64,000 bases of DNA from the NCBI RefSeq assembly GCF_023149035.1, contig NZ_JAHXMY010000002.1:620001-684000 (forward strand), written 5' to 3'. Source of the stretch: Microbacterium sp. EYE_78. Lineage in GTDB: Bacteria; Actinomycetota; Actinomycetes; Actinomycetales; Microbacteriaceae. The notes below the pieces were generated by a model, which saw only the letters and a program-made list of their open reading frames with translations, made no database searches and was not told where the DNA came from. The position numbers were made by a program, and so were the translations under genes. Of the stretch, positions 1-8,652 are shown one piece after another (positions within the stretch are counted from its first letter, which is position 1; each line of letters opens with the position of its first letter).

Positions 1-240
1 GCGGTGCTGCGGCGACTCGAGGCGGGCTGCGCTGCTCCCGTCGCGATCGATGCGGTCCGCGAGGGCGACGTCGTCAGCCTCGTCGCACACGTGTACGCCG
101 AGGACGGCGCACGGTCGGTCGCCGCCCGTCGCCGCCTCGAGCCGTACGCCGACCCCGACGTCGCCGCGGCGGACGTCGTCGCCGAACTGCTCGACGGGGG
201 TGCCGCCGACCTCGCCGACCTGGCCGGCACCTCGCGATGA
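1..240 (+). CDS. hemC: Porphobilinogen deaminase (hydroxymethylbilane synthase), C-terminal end
   Basis: Only the last 79 codons lie in the window; the gene begins upstream. The enzyme polymerises four porphobilinogen units into hydroxymethylbilane in cytosolic tetrapyrrole synthesis. The visible part contains the segment LRRLEAGCAAPV, which matches the C-terminal domain cysteine that carries the dipyrromethane cofactor in this family. It is followed by the small alpha/beta domain that ends the protein. Its TGA stop overlaps the ATG of the next gene (ATGA at 237-240), so hemC and hemD are translationally coupled. The family assignment is supported by motif and by the following hemD, hemB and hemL genes. 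Confidence 0.9.
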   Translation, partial: AVLRRLEAGCAAPVAIDAVREGDVVSLVAHVYAEDGARSVAARRRLEPYADPDVAAADVVAELLDGGAADLADLAGTSR

Positions 241-1016
241 CCGCACCGTCCGGCCGTCTCCGCGGCGCCCGCGTCCTCGTACCCCGTGCGGGTGCGTGGG
301 GCGAACGCGTGCGCGCGGACCTGCGTGCCAGAGGAGCGGACGCCGTCCTCGCCCCCCTCATCGGATCGGCGCCGCCCCGCAACCCGGCCGCGCGCGAGCG
401 CGCCTTCGCCGCGCTCGCGGCGGGCGAGTACGCGTGGCTGTTCGTCACGAGTGCCGCCAGCATCGAGCAGCTGCGGGCGCACGGCGTCGAGGTGCCCGCC
501 ACGACGCGGATCGCCGCCGTCGGCCGTGCGACCGCGCGCGCCGTGGCCGATGCCGGCTGGGAGGTCGACTTCGTCCCCGCGGGGCAGGCGTCGGCATCCG
601 CCCTCATCACGCAGTGGTGCGCGGCCCGGTCACCGGAATCGACCGGTCGGGCCCTCGTGGTGCGAAGCGATCTCGCGCAGGCCGTCGTCAGCGACGAGCT
701 CGAGGTCCGAGGCTTCGCCGTCGACGTCTGCATCGCCTACCGCACCGTCGGGATCGACCTCGCCGAGGACGTCGCCGACGGGCTCCGCACCGGCGGGATC
801 GACGTCGTGCTCCTCACCTCGCTCAGCGTCGGACGGGAGCTCCGGCGGCAGGTCGGGCCCCTCCCGGCATCCACCCTCGTCGCGTCCATCGGTCCCGGCA
901 CGACCCGCGACGCCGAAGCGCTCGGCTTCCGCGTCGGGCACACCGCGGGCACGCAGAGCATCGACGCGCTGATCGCCGAGCTCGACGCGCTCGTCCCCGT
1001 CAAGGAGTCCTCATGA
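237..1016 (+). CDS. hemD: Uroporphyrinogen-III synthase
   Basis: 259 residues, the usual length for a single-domain HemD. It would cyclise hydroxymethylbilane with inversion of ring D to give uroporphyrinogen III. HemD sequences are poorly conserved. The call rests on weak features (N-terminal RVLVPRAGAWGERV, FVTSAASIEQL and a C-terminal SIGPGTTRDAEALG segment, typical of the HEM4 fold) together with its position between hemC and hemB. Its start overlaps the hemC stop and its stop overlaps the hemB start, both as ATGA, so the operon appears strictly coupled. No fusion to a methyltransferase domain is present. Confidence 0.88.
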   Translation: MTAPSGRLRGARVLVPRAGAWGERVRADLRARGADAVLAPLIGSAPPRNPAARERAFAALAAGEYAWLFVTSAASIEQLRAHGVEVPATTRIAAVGRATARAVADAGWEVDFVPAGQASASALITQWCAARSPESTGRALVVRSDLAQAVVSDELEVRGFAVDVCIAYRTVGIDLAEDVADGLRTGGIDVVLLTSLSVGRELRRQVGPLPASTLVASIGPGTTRDAEALGFRVGHTAGTQSIDALIAELDALVPVKESS

Positions 1017-2008
1017 CCTCGTTCCCCACCCGCCGCCTCCGCCGCCTCCGCGGCACGCCCGCCCTGCGCCGCCTCGCCGCCGAGCACCACCTCGTGCCGT
1101 CGCAGCTCGTCCTGCCGGTGTTCGTGAAGGAGGGGATCACCGCCTCGCAGCCCATCGCGAGCATGCCGGGGGTGTCGCAGCATCCGCTCGATGCGATCGC
1201 CGACGTCGTCGACGAGGCCGCGGTCGCGGGCATCGGCGGGATCATGCTCTTCGGCGTCCCCGCCGTCCGCGACGCGGTCGGCAGTGGAGCGACCGACCCC
1301 GACGGCATCCTCAACCGCGCGATCGCCGTCGCGACGCGCGCCGCCGCGGGTCGCCTCACGGTGCAGGCCGACCTGTGCCTCGACGAGTTCACCGACCACG
1401 GTCACTGCGGTCTGCTGGCCGCCGACGGCTCGGTCGACAACGACGCGACCCTCGAGGTCTACGCCGAGATGGGCGTCGCGCAGGCCCGCGCCGGCGCCGA
1501 CGTGCTCGGCCTTTCCGGGATGATGGACGGCCAGGTCGCCGCGGTCCGCGCTGGATTGGATGCCGCGGGCTTCGCGCACGTCGCGATCCTCGCCTACTCC
1601 GCGAAGTACGCCTCCGCCTTCTACGGTCCCTTCCGCGACGCCGTCGAGTCGACGCTGCAGGGCGACCGCCGCACCTACCAGATGGACCCCGCGAACGCCC
1701 GGGAGGGTGTCGAGGAGGCCTCCGTCGACATCGCCGAGGGCGCCGACGTCGTCATGGTCAAGCCTGCGATGCCGTACCTCGACGTGCTCGCCCGCGTCTC
1801 GGACCGCTCGACCGTGCCGGTGTGGGCGTACCAGGTCTCGGGGGAGTACGCGATGATCGAGCACGCTGCCGCGGCCGGTCTCATCGACCGTGAGCGCGCC
1901 ATCGGCGAGAGCCTGCTCGGCATCCGCCGCGCGGGCGCCGACGTCATCCTCACCTACTGGGCCGTCGAGGTCGCGCACTGGCTGCGCGCCGGGAAGGAAC
2001 TCGCATGA
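1013..2008 (+). CDS. hemB: Delta-aminolevulinic acid dehydratase (porphobilinogen synthase)
   Basis: 331 residues. It condenses two 5-aminolevulinate molecules into porphobilinogen. The two active-site lysines of the family are visible: K198 in [13 protein letters not shown] and the Schiff-base lysine K250 in [13 protein letters not shown]. The metal loop reads [15 protein letters not shown]122 and C132 are kept, but the middle zinc cysteine of the E. coli type is Asp124, so the zinc site is incomplete and the enzyme may use magnesium or a hybrid site. The start is the ATG overlapping the hemD stop. The open frame runs far upstream, but that part is out-of-phase hemD sequence. hemL follows with an ATGA overlap. 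Confidence 0.95.
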   Translation: MTSFPTRRLRRLRGTPALRRLAAEHHLVPSQLVLPVFVKEGITASQPIASMPGVSQHPLDAIADVVDEAAVAGIGGIMLFGVPAVRDAVGSGATDPDGILNRAIAVATRAAAGRLTVQADLCLDEFTDHGHCGLLAADGSVDNDATLEVYAEMGVAQARAGADVLGLSGMMDGQVAAVRAGLDAAGFAHVAILAYSAKYASAFYGPFRDAVESTLQGDRRTYQMDPANAREGVEEASVDIAEGADVVMVKPAMPYLDVLARVSDRSTVPVWAYQVSGEYAMIEHAAAAGLIDRERAIGESLLGIRRAGADVILTYWAVEVAHWLRAGKELA

Positions 2009-3309
2009 GCCGCAACCAGGAGCTGTTCGACCGGGCTCGCGGGGTGATCCCCGGCGGTGTCGACTCGCCCGTCCGGGCCTACGGGTCCGTCGGCGGAACG
2101 CCGCGGTTCATGGTGTCGGCGCAGGGCGCCTACGTGACGGATGCCGACGGCCGCGACTACGTCGACCTCGTCGCCAGTTGGGGGCCCGCGCTCCTCGGGC
2201 ACTCGCACCCCGCTGTCGTGGACGCGGTGGTCGCCGCCGCCCGCCGCGGCCTCTCCTTCGGTGCGCCGACGGCCGCCGAGACGGAGCTCGCCGAGGAGAT
2301 CCGCTCGCGCGTCCCCGCAGCCGAGCGGATCCGCCTCGTCTCGACCGGCACCGAGGCGACCATGACCGCGATCCGTCTCGCGCGCGCCGCGACCGGCCGC
2401 GACCTGCTCATCAAGTTCGCCGGGCACTACCACGGGCACTCCGACGGCCTGCTCGCGCAGGCGGGCTCGGGCCTCGCGACCCTCGCCCTGCCCGGCTCGG
2501 CGGGCGTCCCGGCTCCGATCGCGGCGCAGACCCTCGTCATCGGCTACAACGACCGCGCCGCCGTCGAGGAGGTGTTCCGCGCTCACGAGGGCCGGATCGC
2601 CGCGATCATCACCGAGGCTGCCGGCGCCAACATGGGCGTCGTGCCCCCGACATCCGGCTTCACGGCGTTCCTCTCCGAGATCGCCCACCGGAACGGGGCG
2701 CTCCTCATCAGCGACGAGGTCCTCACCGGGTTCCGGTCGTCCCGCTCGGGCTACGCCGGGGTGCTGGCGGCGGCGGGGGAGGAGGTCGTCCCCGACCTCA
2801 TCGCGTTCGGCAAGGTCATCGGCGGCGGGCTCCCCGTCGCCGCCGTCGCCGGGCGGGCCGACATCATGGACCTCCTCGCGCCGACCGGTCCCGTCTACCA
2901 GGCCGGCACGCTGTCGGGGAACCCGGTCGCCGTCGCCGCGGGCCTCGCGACCCTCACGCACGCCGACGACGCGGTGTACCGCACGCTCGATGCCGTCGCG
3001 CACGCGGTCGCGGACGCGGCATCCGCTGCGCTGACGGATGCCGGGGTGCCGCACGTCGTGCAGTGGGCGGGGACGCTGTTCAGCATCTTCTTCGGCGAGT
3101 CCGTCGTGCACGGCGTGCCCGACTACGCGACGGCCACCTCGCAGGACGCCGACGCCTACGGCCGGTTCTTCCACGCGATGCTCGAGGGCGGCGTCTCGCT
3201 GCCGCCGTCGGCCTTCGAGGCGTGGTTCGTCACGGCGGCGCACGACGATGCGGCCATCGGCCGCATCGTCGACGCCCTGCCCGCCGCCGCGAAGGCCGCG
3301 CGCGGCTGA
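2005..3309 (+). CDS. hemL: Glutamate-1-semialdehyde 2,1-aminomutase
   Basis: 434 residues, normal for the family. It is a PLP-dependent enzyme that converts glutamate-1-semialdehyde to 5-aminolevulinate, the precursor used by hemB, so the operon covers the C5 route. It is a class III aminotransferase fold. The N-terminal signature [16 protein letters not shown], the [10 protein letters not shown] cofactor-binding segment and the PLP lysine K270 in [14 protein letters not shown] are all visible. A GGAAGGA ribosome-binding site lies inside the end of hemB, just before the ATG, and the start overlaps the hemB stop. Confidence 0.96.
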   Translation: MSRNQELFDRARGVIPGGVDSPVRAYGSVGGTPRFMVSAQGAYVTDADGRDYVDLVASWGPALLGHSHPAVVDAVVAAARRGLSFGAPTAAETELAEEIRSRVPAAERIRLVSTGTEATMTAIRLARAATGRDLLIKFAGHYHGHSDGLLAQAGSGLATLALPGSAGVPAPIAAQTLVIGYNDRAAVEEVFRAHEGRIAAIITEAAGANMGVVPPTSGFTAFLSEIAHRNGALLISDEVLTGFRSSRSGYAGVLAAAGEEVVPDLIAFGKVIGGGLPVAAVAGRADIMDLLAPTGPVYQAGTLSGNPVAVAAGLATLTHADDAVYRTLDAVAHAVADAASAALTDAGVPHVVQWAGTLFSIFFGESVVHGVPDYATATSQDADAYGRFFHAMLEGGVSLPPSAFEAWFVTAAHDDAAIGRIVDALPAAAKAARG

Positions 3310-3321
3310 GGACGCCGTGGC

Positions 3322-3327
3322 TAGGGT
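3322..3327 (+). promoter_or_regulatory. Candidate -10 box, leaderless promoter of the lipoprotein gene
   Basis: TAGGGT lies exactly 7 bases before the ATG at 3335. With the usual distance from -10 to transcription start, the mRNA would begin at the start codon. The arrangement recurs before many genes in this window and favours the ATG at 3335 over the GTG at 3326. Confidence 0.5.
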
Positions 3328-3334
3328 GAGCCGC

Positions 3335-3946
3335 ATGCCTCGTCGCCTGCTGCTCGCCCTGCCCGCGGCCGCCCTGGCGATCGGGCTCTCGGGCTGCGCG
3401 ACGGCGGCCGCGGCCACACCCGCCGACGTCGCCGAGCGCGTGTCGCACCTCGGCGTCGACCCTGCACTCGTGGTGACGACCACGATCGAGGGGTACGACC
3501 TGGCGCCGCAGTCCGTGAATGAGACGGACGAGGGTGGCGTGACCGCGACCTGGGCGAAGCCCGGCACGGGCGACACGATCACGGTTCGCACCGAGCCAGG
3601 GGAGATGGATGCCGCGGGCTGCGCCGGTCTGCAGATGTGGGGCGGCGGTGAGGCCACGTGCACACAGGACGGGACGACGTGGCACCGGGAGGCCGAGGGC
3701 ATCGATGAATACGCCGTCGTCGAGGACGGCCGCACGGTGTTCGTCATCGGCGGCGACGGCTTCGGCGCACCTCCGGAGGATCTGAGAAACGCCGCCGCGG
3801 GTCTGCGGACCCCGACGGTCGCCGAGGTCGATCGGATGTTCGCCGAGCTGGAGCAGCGGGCCGAGCGCAACGGCCCCGTCGAACGCGGCGACCTTCCTGA
3901 GGACGGGGACGGCGCTCCTATCGACACAGGTGGCGAGGGTGGCTGA
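3335..3946 (+). CDS. Putative secreted lipoprotein of unknown function
   Basis: 203 residues. The N-terminus has basic residues, a hydrophobic core and a lipobox ending LSGC with Cys21, so it should be exported, lipidated and anchored outside the membrane. The mature part is acidic, has two further cysteines (around AAGCAGLQ and EATCTQDG) that could pair, and ends in a Gly/Asp-rich tail. I recognise no catalytic motif and no named domain. It stands alone between the heme operon and rsmA, with its own predicted leaderless promoter, so it is probably transcribed separately from both. A GTG at 3326 is a possible longer start. Confidence 0.75.
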   Translation: MPRRLLLALPAAALAIGLSGCATAAAATPADVAERVSHLGVDPALVVTTTIEGYDLAPQSVNETDEGGVTATWAKPGTGDTITVRTEPGEMDAAGCAGLQMWGGGEATCTQDGTTWHREAEGIDEYAVVEDGRTVFVIGGDGFGAPPEDLRNAAAGLRTPTVAEVDRMFAELEQRAERNGPVERGDLPEDGDGAPIDTGGEGG

Positions 3947-3958
3947 GCAGCCGGCAAC

Positions 3959-3964
3959 TAGGCT
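3959..3964 (+). promoter_or_regulatory. Candidate -10 box, leaderless promoter of rsmA
   Basis: TAGGCT ends 7 bases before the ATG at 3972. It overlaps nothing coding except the short gap after the lipoprotein stop. There is no convincing Shine-Dalgarno sequence between box and start. Confidence 0.5.
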
Positions 3965-3971
3965 GGAACCC

Positions 3972-4811
3972 ATGCCCGTCACCCTCCTTGGAGCCGCCGA
4001 GATCCGCGCTCTGGCCGCCGACCTCGACGTCACCCCGACCAAGAAGCTCGGGCAGAACTTCGTCGTCGACGCCAACACGGTCCGCAAGATCGTCGCCGCG
4101 GCTCGGGTGACCGCCGCAGACCGCGTCGTCGAGGTCGGTCCCGGGCTCGGCTCGCTGACCCTCGCGATCCTCGAGAGCGGCGCCCCGGTCACCGCCGTCG
4201 AGATCGACCACCGTCTCGCCGAGCGCCTGCCCGCCACAGCTGCCGCACACGGCGTGCCCGACGGGGCCCTGACCGTTGTCGCGCAGGACGCTCTGCGGGT
4301 GAGCGAGCTCCCCGGCGACCCCGACGTCCTGGTCGCCAACCTCCCCTACAACGTCAGTGTGCCGGTGCTCCTGCACTTCATGGAGCACTTCCCGACCATC
4401 CAGCGCGGCGTCGTCATGGTCCAGGCCGAGGTCGGCGAGCGACTGGCTGCGCCCTCCGGCTCGAAGGTCTACGGCGCCCCGAGCGTCAAGGCGGCCTGGT
4501 ACGGCACCTGGCGCCTCGCCGGCACCGTCTCGCGCCAGGTGTTCTGGCCCGTCCCGAACGTCGACAGCGTGCTCGTCGGCTTCGAACGGGATGCCGAGCC
4601 CCGCGGCACGGAAGAGGAGCGCCTGCGCACCTTCGCGATCGTCGACGCGGCGTTCCAGCAGCGGCGCAAGATGCTCCGCCAGGCCCTGTCGAACGTGCTC
4701 GGCGGTTCGTCCGCCGCGGCGAGCGAGGTCCTCGAGCGCGCCGGGGTGGCCGCGACCGCACGCGGCGAGGAACTCACGATCGAGGACTTCGTCCGCATCG
4801 CGCGCGCCTGA
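3972..4811 (+). CDS. rsmA: 16S rRNA (adenine1518-N6/adenine1519-N6)-dimethyltransferase
   Basis: 279 residues (also called ksgA). It dimethylates two adjacent adenines in the 3' helix of 16S rRNA during 30S maturation. The N-terminal KKLGQNFVVDANTVRKIV segment, the SAM-binding motif VEVGPGLGSLTLAIL and the catalytic NLPYNVSVPVL motif (the NLPY element) are present in order. The C-terminal part carries the family's helical domain with FQQRRKMLRQAL. The start is set by the -10-like box 7 bases upstream. In other actinobacteria ispE follows directly; here three unrelated genes intervene. Confidence 0.96.
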   Translation: MPVTLLGAAEIRALAADLDVTPTKKLGQNFVVDANTVRKIVAAARVTAADRVVEVGPGLGSLTLAILESGAPVTAVEIDHRLAERLPATAAAHGVPDGALTVVAQDALRVSELPGDPDVLVANLPYNVSVPVLLHFMEHFPTIQRGVVMVQAEVGERLAAPSGSKVYGAPSVKAAWYGTWRLAGTVSRQVFWPVPNVDSVLVGFERDAEPRGTEEERLRTFAIVDAAFQQRRKMLRQALSNVLGGSSAAASEVLERAGVAATARGEELTIEDFVRIARA

Positions 4812-4853
4812 GCCTGCGGCATCCCACCGCCGGGCACTCGCGCGCAGCTTCGC

Positions 4854-4917
4854 GAGGAGATGACGCGTCCCGAGGATCGGATGCCGGGTGCCGGCCCTCG
4901 GCATCCGTCATCTCCTC
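4854..4917 (+). repeat. Nested inverted repeat downstream of rsmA
   Basis: The outer arms are GAGGAGATGAC (4854-4864) and its exact complement (4907-4917). The inner arms are GGATGCCG (4879-4886) and CGGCATCC (4899-4906). Transcribed, this gives a long two-tier hairpin with a 14-base bulge on one side only. There is no T tract. It could act as a terminator for rsmA or a processing stem. Confidence 0.55.
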
Positions 4918-4990
4918 CCGAACCGACGCATCCGGGGTCGTTCTCCGGGTCTTCGCGCGTCATTCACCGCGCGTTCCCGAAACATGCCGG

Positions 4991-4996
4991 TAACAT
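4991..4996 (+). promoter_or_regulatory. Possible -10 box upstream of the metallophosphoesterase gene
   Basis: TAACAT lies in a locally less GC-rich stretch (around 4975-5000), about 50 bases before the predicted ATG at 5049. No clear -35 element is visible. The call rests on composition and position only. Confidence 0.3.
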
Positions 4997-5048
4997 TCGG
5001 GGCACGGCGGGGGTGACCCGAGTCCCCGCACCGACGGAAGAGACTCTC

Positions 5049-5963
5049 ATGCGCCGCGCCGAGCATCCGGCTGCCGACCGGATCCTGCTCCACCTCAGCG
5101 ACACCCACCTCCGCGCTCCCGGACCCCAGCTGTTCGGCAGCGTCGACGGAGAATCCTCCCTCACCGCGGCCCTCGATGCGATCGAGTCCAGCGGCATCGC
5201 CCCCGACGCGATCGTCTTCACGGGCGACCTCGTCGACCTCGGCGAGGCCGCGGCCTATGAGACCCTTCGCGGTCTCGTCGAACCCTTCGCCGATCGACTG
5301 GGCGCGCGCCTGCTCTGGGTCATGGGCAACCACGACGACCGGGGCGCGTTCCGAGCGGAGCTGCTCGACCAGCATCCCGCGGACCCCACGGCACCCTACG
5401 ACCGCGTCGACGAGCTCGACGGCCTGCGTATCGTCACCCTCGACACGAGCGTGCCGGGGCACCACCACGGCGAGGTCTCGGATGCGCAGCTCGCCTGGCT
5501 CGCCGACGTCCTCGCGACGCCCGCGCCGCTCGGCACGGTCCTGGCGATGCACCATCCGCCGGTGCCGAGCGTCCTCCCGCTCGCGTCGAGCGTCGAACTG
5601 CGCGATCAGCGCCGCCTCGCCGCCGTCCTGCGGGACTCCGACGTCCGGGCGATCATCGCGGGGCACCTGCACTACTCGACGTTCGCGACCTTCGCAGGCA
5701 TCCCGGTCTCGGTCGCCTCGTCCACCTGCTACGCACAGGACCTCACGGTCCCGGTCGGCGGCTCACGCCCGCAGGACGGCGCGCAGGCGTACAACCTCGT
5801 GCACGTGTACGACGACACGGTGGTGCACTCGGTGGTCCCCATCGACGTGCCCCGCCCGTTGGAGTACATCGACCCCGACGAGGCGCAGCGCAGACTCCTT
5901 CAGGCGGGTGTCACGGGTGCTGTCACGCGTGCCGCTCGAGCGGGCGTGCCGGCGCTGCACTGA
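5049..5963 (+). CDS. Calcineurin-like metallophosphoesterase, CpdA-like phosphodiesterase
   Basis: 304 residues. All binuclear-metal motifs of the family are present in order: [10 protein letters not shown] (D-x-H), FTGDLVDLG (GD-x-x-D), MGNHDDR (GNHD), MHHPPV and IIAGHLHYS (GH-x-H). The order and spacing fit the class III cyclic-nucleotide phosphodiesterase/CpdA branch, but the substrate cannot be read from sequence; cAMP or another phosphodiester is likely. The ATG at 5049 is chosen because the protein family begins just before the D-x-H strand. The same frame is open further upstream, but that part crosses the nested repeat. Its 3' end overlaps the convergent Stealth gene by 41 bases. Confidence 0.85.
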   Translation: MRRAEHPAADRILLHLSDTHLRAPGPQLFGSVDGESSLTAALDAIESSGIAPDAIVFTGDLVDLGEAAAYETLRGLVEPFADRLGARLLWVMGNHDDRGAFRAELLDQHPADPTAPYDRVDELDGLRIVTLDTSVPGHHHGEVSDAQLAWLADVLATPAPLGTVLAMHHPPVPSVLPLASSVELRDQRRLAAVLRDSDVRAIIAGHLHYSTFATFAGIPVSVASSTCYAQDLTVPVGGSRPQDGAQAYNLVHVYDDTVVHSVVPIDVPRPLEYIDPDEAQRRLLQAGVTGAVTRAARAGVPALH

Positions 5964-7491
5964 CGGCCGGGTCCTCCCATGGCGCGCGCACGGGGAACAG
6001 CCGCTCGAGCAGCTCCGTGACCGCACGCACCCGCACGGCCTCGGGGACTTCGTGGTCGCCGCCGTCGTTGAGGCAGAACATGTCCACATCGGACCGCTCG
6101 GTGAGCTTCTCCATCTGCCGGAGTGATGCCGCCTGCGTCGTCTGGAAGTAGCGCACACGCGGTGCCGACGATGCGATCGCGCGACCCGTGAACGCGGCGT
6201 AGTAGTGGTAGAGGCAGTTCGTGACCGAGACGTCGGTCGCGGAGCGGAAGCGGGATGCCGCGGTGCGGCGGATCTCCTCGGGGAACTCGCGCTCGAGCTC
6301 GTACGCGATCGATCGGCGCAGCGGCGCGGCGCAGTGCTCGAGGTCGCGGACGATGGTGCGGCCGAACCGCTCGCGCAGCAGCTCGCGATTCAGTCGCAGC
6401 GCGTTGTCGTGGCCGCTGCGCGCCGTCCGCCGCGGTCCCGTCCCGATCCGGACCTCGCACTCGACGAATGACGAGATACCCGCGGGGGAGAAGAAGAGGT
6501 CGGGGCGCACGGGCCGGCCGAAGAACATGTCGTCGTTGGAGTAGAGGAAGTGCTCCGACAGGCCCTCGATGCGGTGCAGCTGAGCCTCGACCGCGTGCGA
6601 GTTGTGGGTCGGAAGGACCGAGGTGTCCTCGAAGAACTCCTCGCTGCGTACGATCGTCACCTTGGGGTGGTCGAGCAGCCACGCCGGGGCGGGGGAGTCG
6701 GTCGCGATGAAGATGCGACGCACCCACGGCGCGTACATGTGCACGCTCCGCAGCGCGTAGCGCAGCTCGTCGACGTGCCGGTAGCGCGCCGGACCGTCGT
6801 CGCCCTCGCCGACGACGTATTCGGAGAGCTGCGCCGCCCGCTGCCGCTGGAAGTCGGTCGACGAGCCGTCGACCCAGGAGAAGACCATGTCGATGTCGTG
6901 GGTGACGTCGGCGGGGTGCGGGTCGAACATGCCGTGCAGGGTCTGCCAGGTGCGGCCGTACCGGTCGACGGTCGTGGGCTCGACGTCCTCGGCGGCGAAC
7001 AGGCGCCGGCTGAGGTCGTTGGCGTGCGGCGCCTCGACCAGCTCCTCGCCGAAGCGCCAGAACTCGAGACGGATCCCGTGGCCCGCGCCGTAGCGGAGCT
7101 CGCCCACGACGCGCGGGCGGAACAGGCGGACGGACGACGGACCGGTCGCCGCCGACCGGAACTCGGCGAGCGGGACGGAGGCGCCGCCCTTCGCCTTGGC
7201 GTAGACGGGCTCGGTCACCGCGCGCTGCGCGAGGGCGGCGACGGCGCGGTCACGGTGGTCGAGGTCGACGGCGAGCCCCGGGATGCCGTGGGAGTGGCGG
7301 ATCAGCAGGTGCGGCACACCCGCGTCGCCCAGGGTGTCGGAGACGAGGAGCAGATCCGCGATACGCGCCTGTTCGGGCGTGATGTCGTCATGGCGCAGAT
7401 GCAGCATGCCACCGATCAGGACGATGTCCTCGCGGTCGAGCAGTCCGGTCCAGGACCCGCCCTCGGACGGCAGTGCAGTCAGTCGCGCCAT
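5923..7491 (-). CDS. Stealth-family sugar-phosphate transferase
   Basis: 522 residues. Stealth proteins transfer hexose-1-phosphate units to build phosphodiester-linked cell-surface polysaccharides. Conserved region 1 is seen as [13 protein letters not shown] near residue 200, region 2 as [15 protein letters not shown] and [12 protein letters not shown] (about 236-326), region 3 as the [15 protein letters not shown] block, and region 4 as DVDMFCLND near the C-terminus. About 190 N-terminal residues precede region 1. There is no membrane segment, so it is cytosolic. The ATG has a good GAGGAG ribosome-binding site. It lies alone between rsmA and ispE with no polymer export genes near, and is probably a lineage-specific insertion. 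Confidence 0.88.
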   Translation of the reverse strand: MARLTALPSEGGSWTGLLDREDIVLIGGMLHLRHDDITPEQARIADLLLVSDTLGDAGVPHLLIRHSHGIPGLAVDLDHRDRAVAALAQRAVTEPVYAKAKGGASVPLAEFRSAATGPSSVRLFRPRVVGELRYGAGHGIRLEFWRFGEELVEAPHANDLSRRLFAAEDVEPTTVDRYGRTWQTLHGMFDPHPADVTHDIDMVFSWVDGSSTDFQRQRAAQLSEYVVGEGDDGPARYRHVDELRYALRSVHMYAPWVRRIFIATDSPAPAWLLDHPKVTIVRSEEFFEDTSVLPTHNSHAVEAQLHRIEGLSEHFLYSNDDMFFGRPVRPDLFFSPAGISSFVECEVRIGTGPRRTARSGHDNALRLNRELLRERFGRTIVRDLEHCAAPLRRSIAYELEREFPEEIRRTAASRFRSATDVSVTNCLYHYYAAFTGRAIASSAPRVRYFQTTQAASLRQMEKLTERSDVDMFCLNDGGDHEVPEAVRVRAVTELLERLFPVRAPWEDPAVSAAPARPLERHA

Positions 7492-7566
7492 CTGTTCTCC
7501 TCAGTTCTCGATCGCGTCAGCGTATGCGTCGGTCGTTTCGCCGACGTTTCGTGTGTGGGTGGTCGC

Positions 7567-7572
7567 TAGCCT
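7567..7572 (+). promoter_or_regulatory. Candidate -10 box, leaderless promoter of the aldo/keto reductase gene
   Basis: TAGCCT is followed by six G residues and then the ATG at 7579. The G run could also act as a weak ribosome-binding site, but it is too close to the start for normal spacing. Confidence 0.5.
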
Positions 7573-7578
7573 GGGGGG

Positions 7579-8652
7579 ATGACCGACTACGCGGACCGCT
7601 TCCCTCCGTCGCGCAACGGCGACACTCACCGCCCCTATCAGGCGGCATCCACCCGCTACGATGCGGGGGCCTTCCGCCAGGTCGGCTCGAGCGGCCTGTA
7701 TCTGCCGGCGATCTCGCTGGGACTCTGGTGGAACTTCGGGGACAACATCCCCTTCGACAACCAGCGTACCCTCCTCCGCCACGCATTCGACCGGGGCGTC
7801 ACCCACTTCGACCTGGCGAACAACTACGGTCCGCCGTTCGGGTCGGCGGAGACCAACTTCGGGCGCATGATGCGCGAGGACTTCGCGCCCTACCGCGACG
7901 AGATCCTCATCTCGTCCAAGGCCGGGTACGACATGTGGCCGGGCCCGTACGGCAACAACGGCTCCCGCAAGTACCTCATCGCGAGCGCCGAGCAGTCGCT
8001 GCGCCGGATGGGCGTCGACTACGTCGACGTCTTCTACTCGCACCGCGCCGACCCGGTGACGCCGATCGAGGAGACGGTCGGCGCGCTCGACACGCTGGTG
8101 CGTCAGGGCAAGGCCCTCTATGTGGGCATCTCGTCCTACAGCGCCGAACGGACCGAGGAGGCCGTCGCCGTCGCGAAGGACCTGGGGACCCCGCTCGTCA
8201 TCCACCAGCCCTCGTACTCGATCCTCAACCGCTGGGTCGAGGACGGCCTGACCGACTCGCTCCGCGCCGCAGGGATGGGCGCCATCGCCTTCACCCCGCT
8301 CGCGCAGGGGCTGCTCACCGACAAGTACCTCGGCGACGGCACGGCCGATCGTGCGCAGAGCCGCTTCTCGCTGCCCGACGGCCGCCTGAACGAGAAGGCC
8401 CTCGCCACGCTCCGCGAGCTCAACGGTCTCGCCCGGGAGCGCGGACAGACCCTCGCGCAGATGGCGATCCAGTGGGTCCTGCGCGACGAGGTGGTGACCT
8501 CCGCCCTCATCGGCGCGTCGCGCCCCGAGCAGCTCGACCAGAACCTCGCGGCCGTGGAGGGCGCGCCCTTCGACGACACGGAGCTCGCCCGCATCGACGA
8601 GCTCGCCGGCTCCATCGACGTCGATCTCTGGGCAGACTCGGCGAACGCGTGA
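7579..8652 (+). CDS. Aldo/keto reductase, YghZ/GpR-like (aldehyde reductase)
   Basis: 357 residues. It is an NADPH-dependent reductase of the TIM-barrel AKR superfamily. The catalytic tetrad is visible: Asp and Tyr in FDLANNYGPP, Lys in SSKAGYDMW and His in YSHRADP. The length, the NNYG-x-PFGSAE loop and GKALYVGISSYS fit the AKR14 branch (E. coli YghZ, L-glyceraldehyde-3-phosphate reductase), which detoxifies small aldehydes such as methylglyoxal. The substrate is inferred. Its stop overlaps the GTG of ispE (GTGA), so the pair is co-translated. This is an unusual partner for an isoprenoid gene. Confidence 0.9.
   Translation: MTDYADRFPPSRNGDTHRPYQAASTRYDAGAFRQVGSSGLYLPAISLGLWWNFGDNIPFDNQRTLLRHAFDRGVTHFDLANNYGPPFGSAETNFGRMMREDFAPYRDEILISSKAGYDMWPGPYGNNGSRKYLIASAEQSLRRMGVDYVDVFYSHRADPVTPIEETVGALDTLVRQGKALYVGISSYSAERTEEAVAVAKDLGTPLVIHQPSYSILNRWVEDGLTDSLRAAGMGAIAFTPLAQGLLTDKYLGDGTADRAQSRFSLPDGRLNEKALATLRELNGLARERGQTLAQMAIQWVLRDEVVTSALIGASRPEQLDQNLAAVEGAPFDDTELARIDELAGSIDVDLWADSANA

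Noticed and set aside
50..1012. Upstream extension of the hemB frame.
   Set aside because: It lies out of phase inside hemC and hemD and encodes Arg/Pro-rich sequence; HemB homology starts at 1013.
1954..3957. Long minus-strand open frame across hemL and the lipoprotein gene.
   Set aside because: No recognisable domain, and composition is typical of antisense of GC-rich genes.
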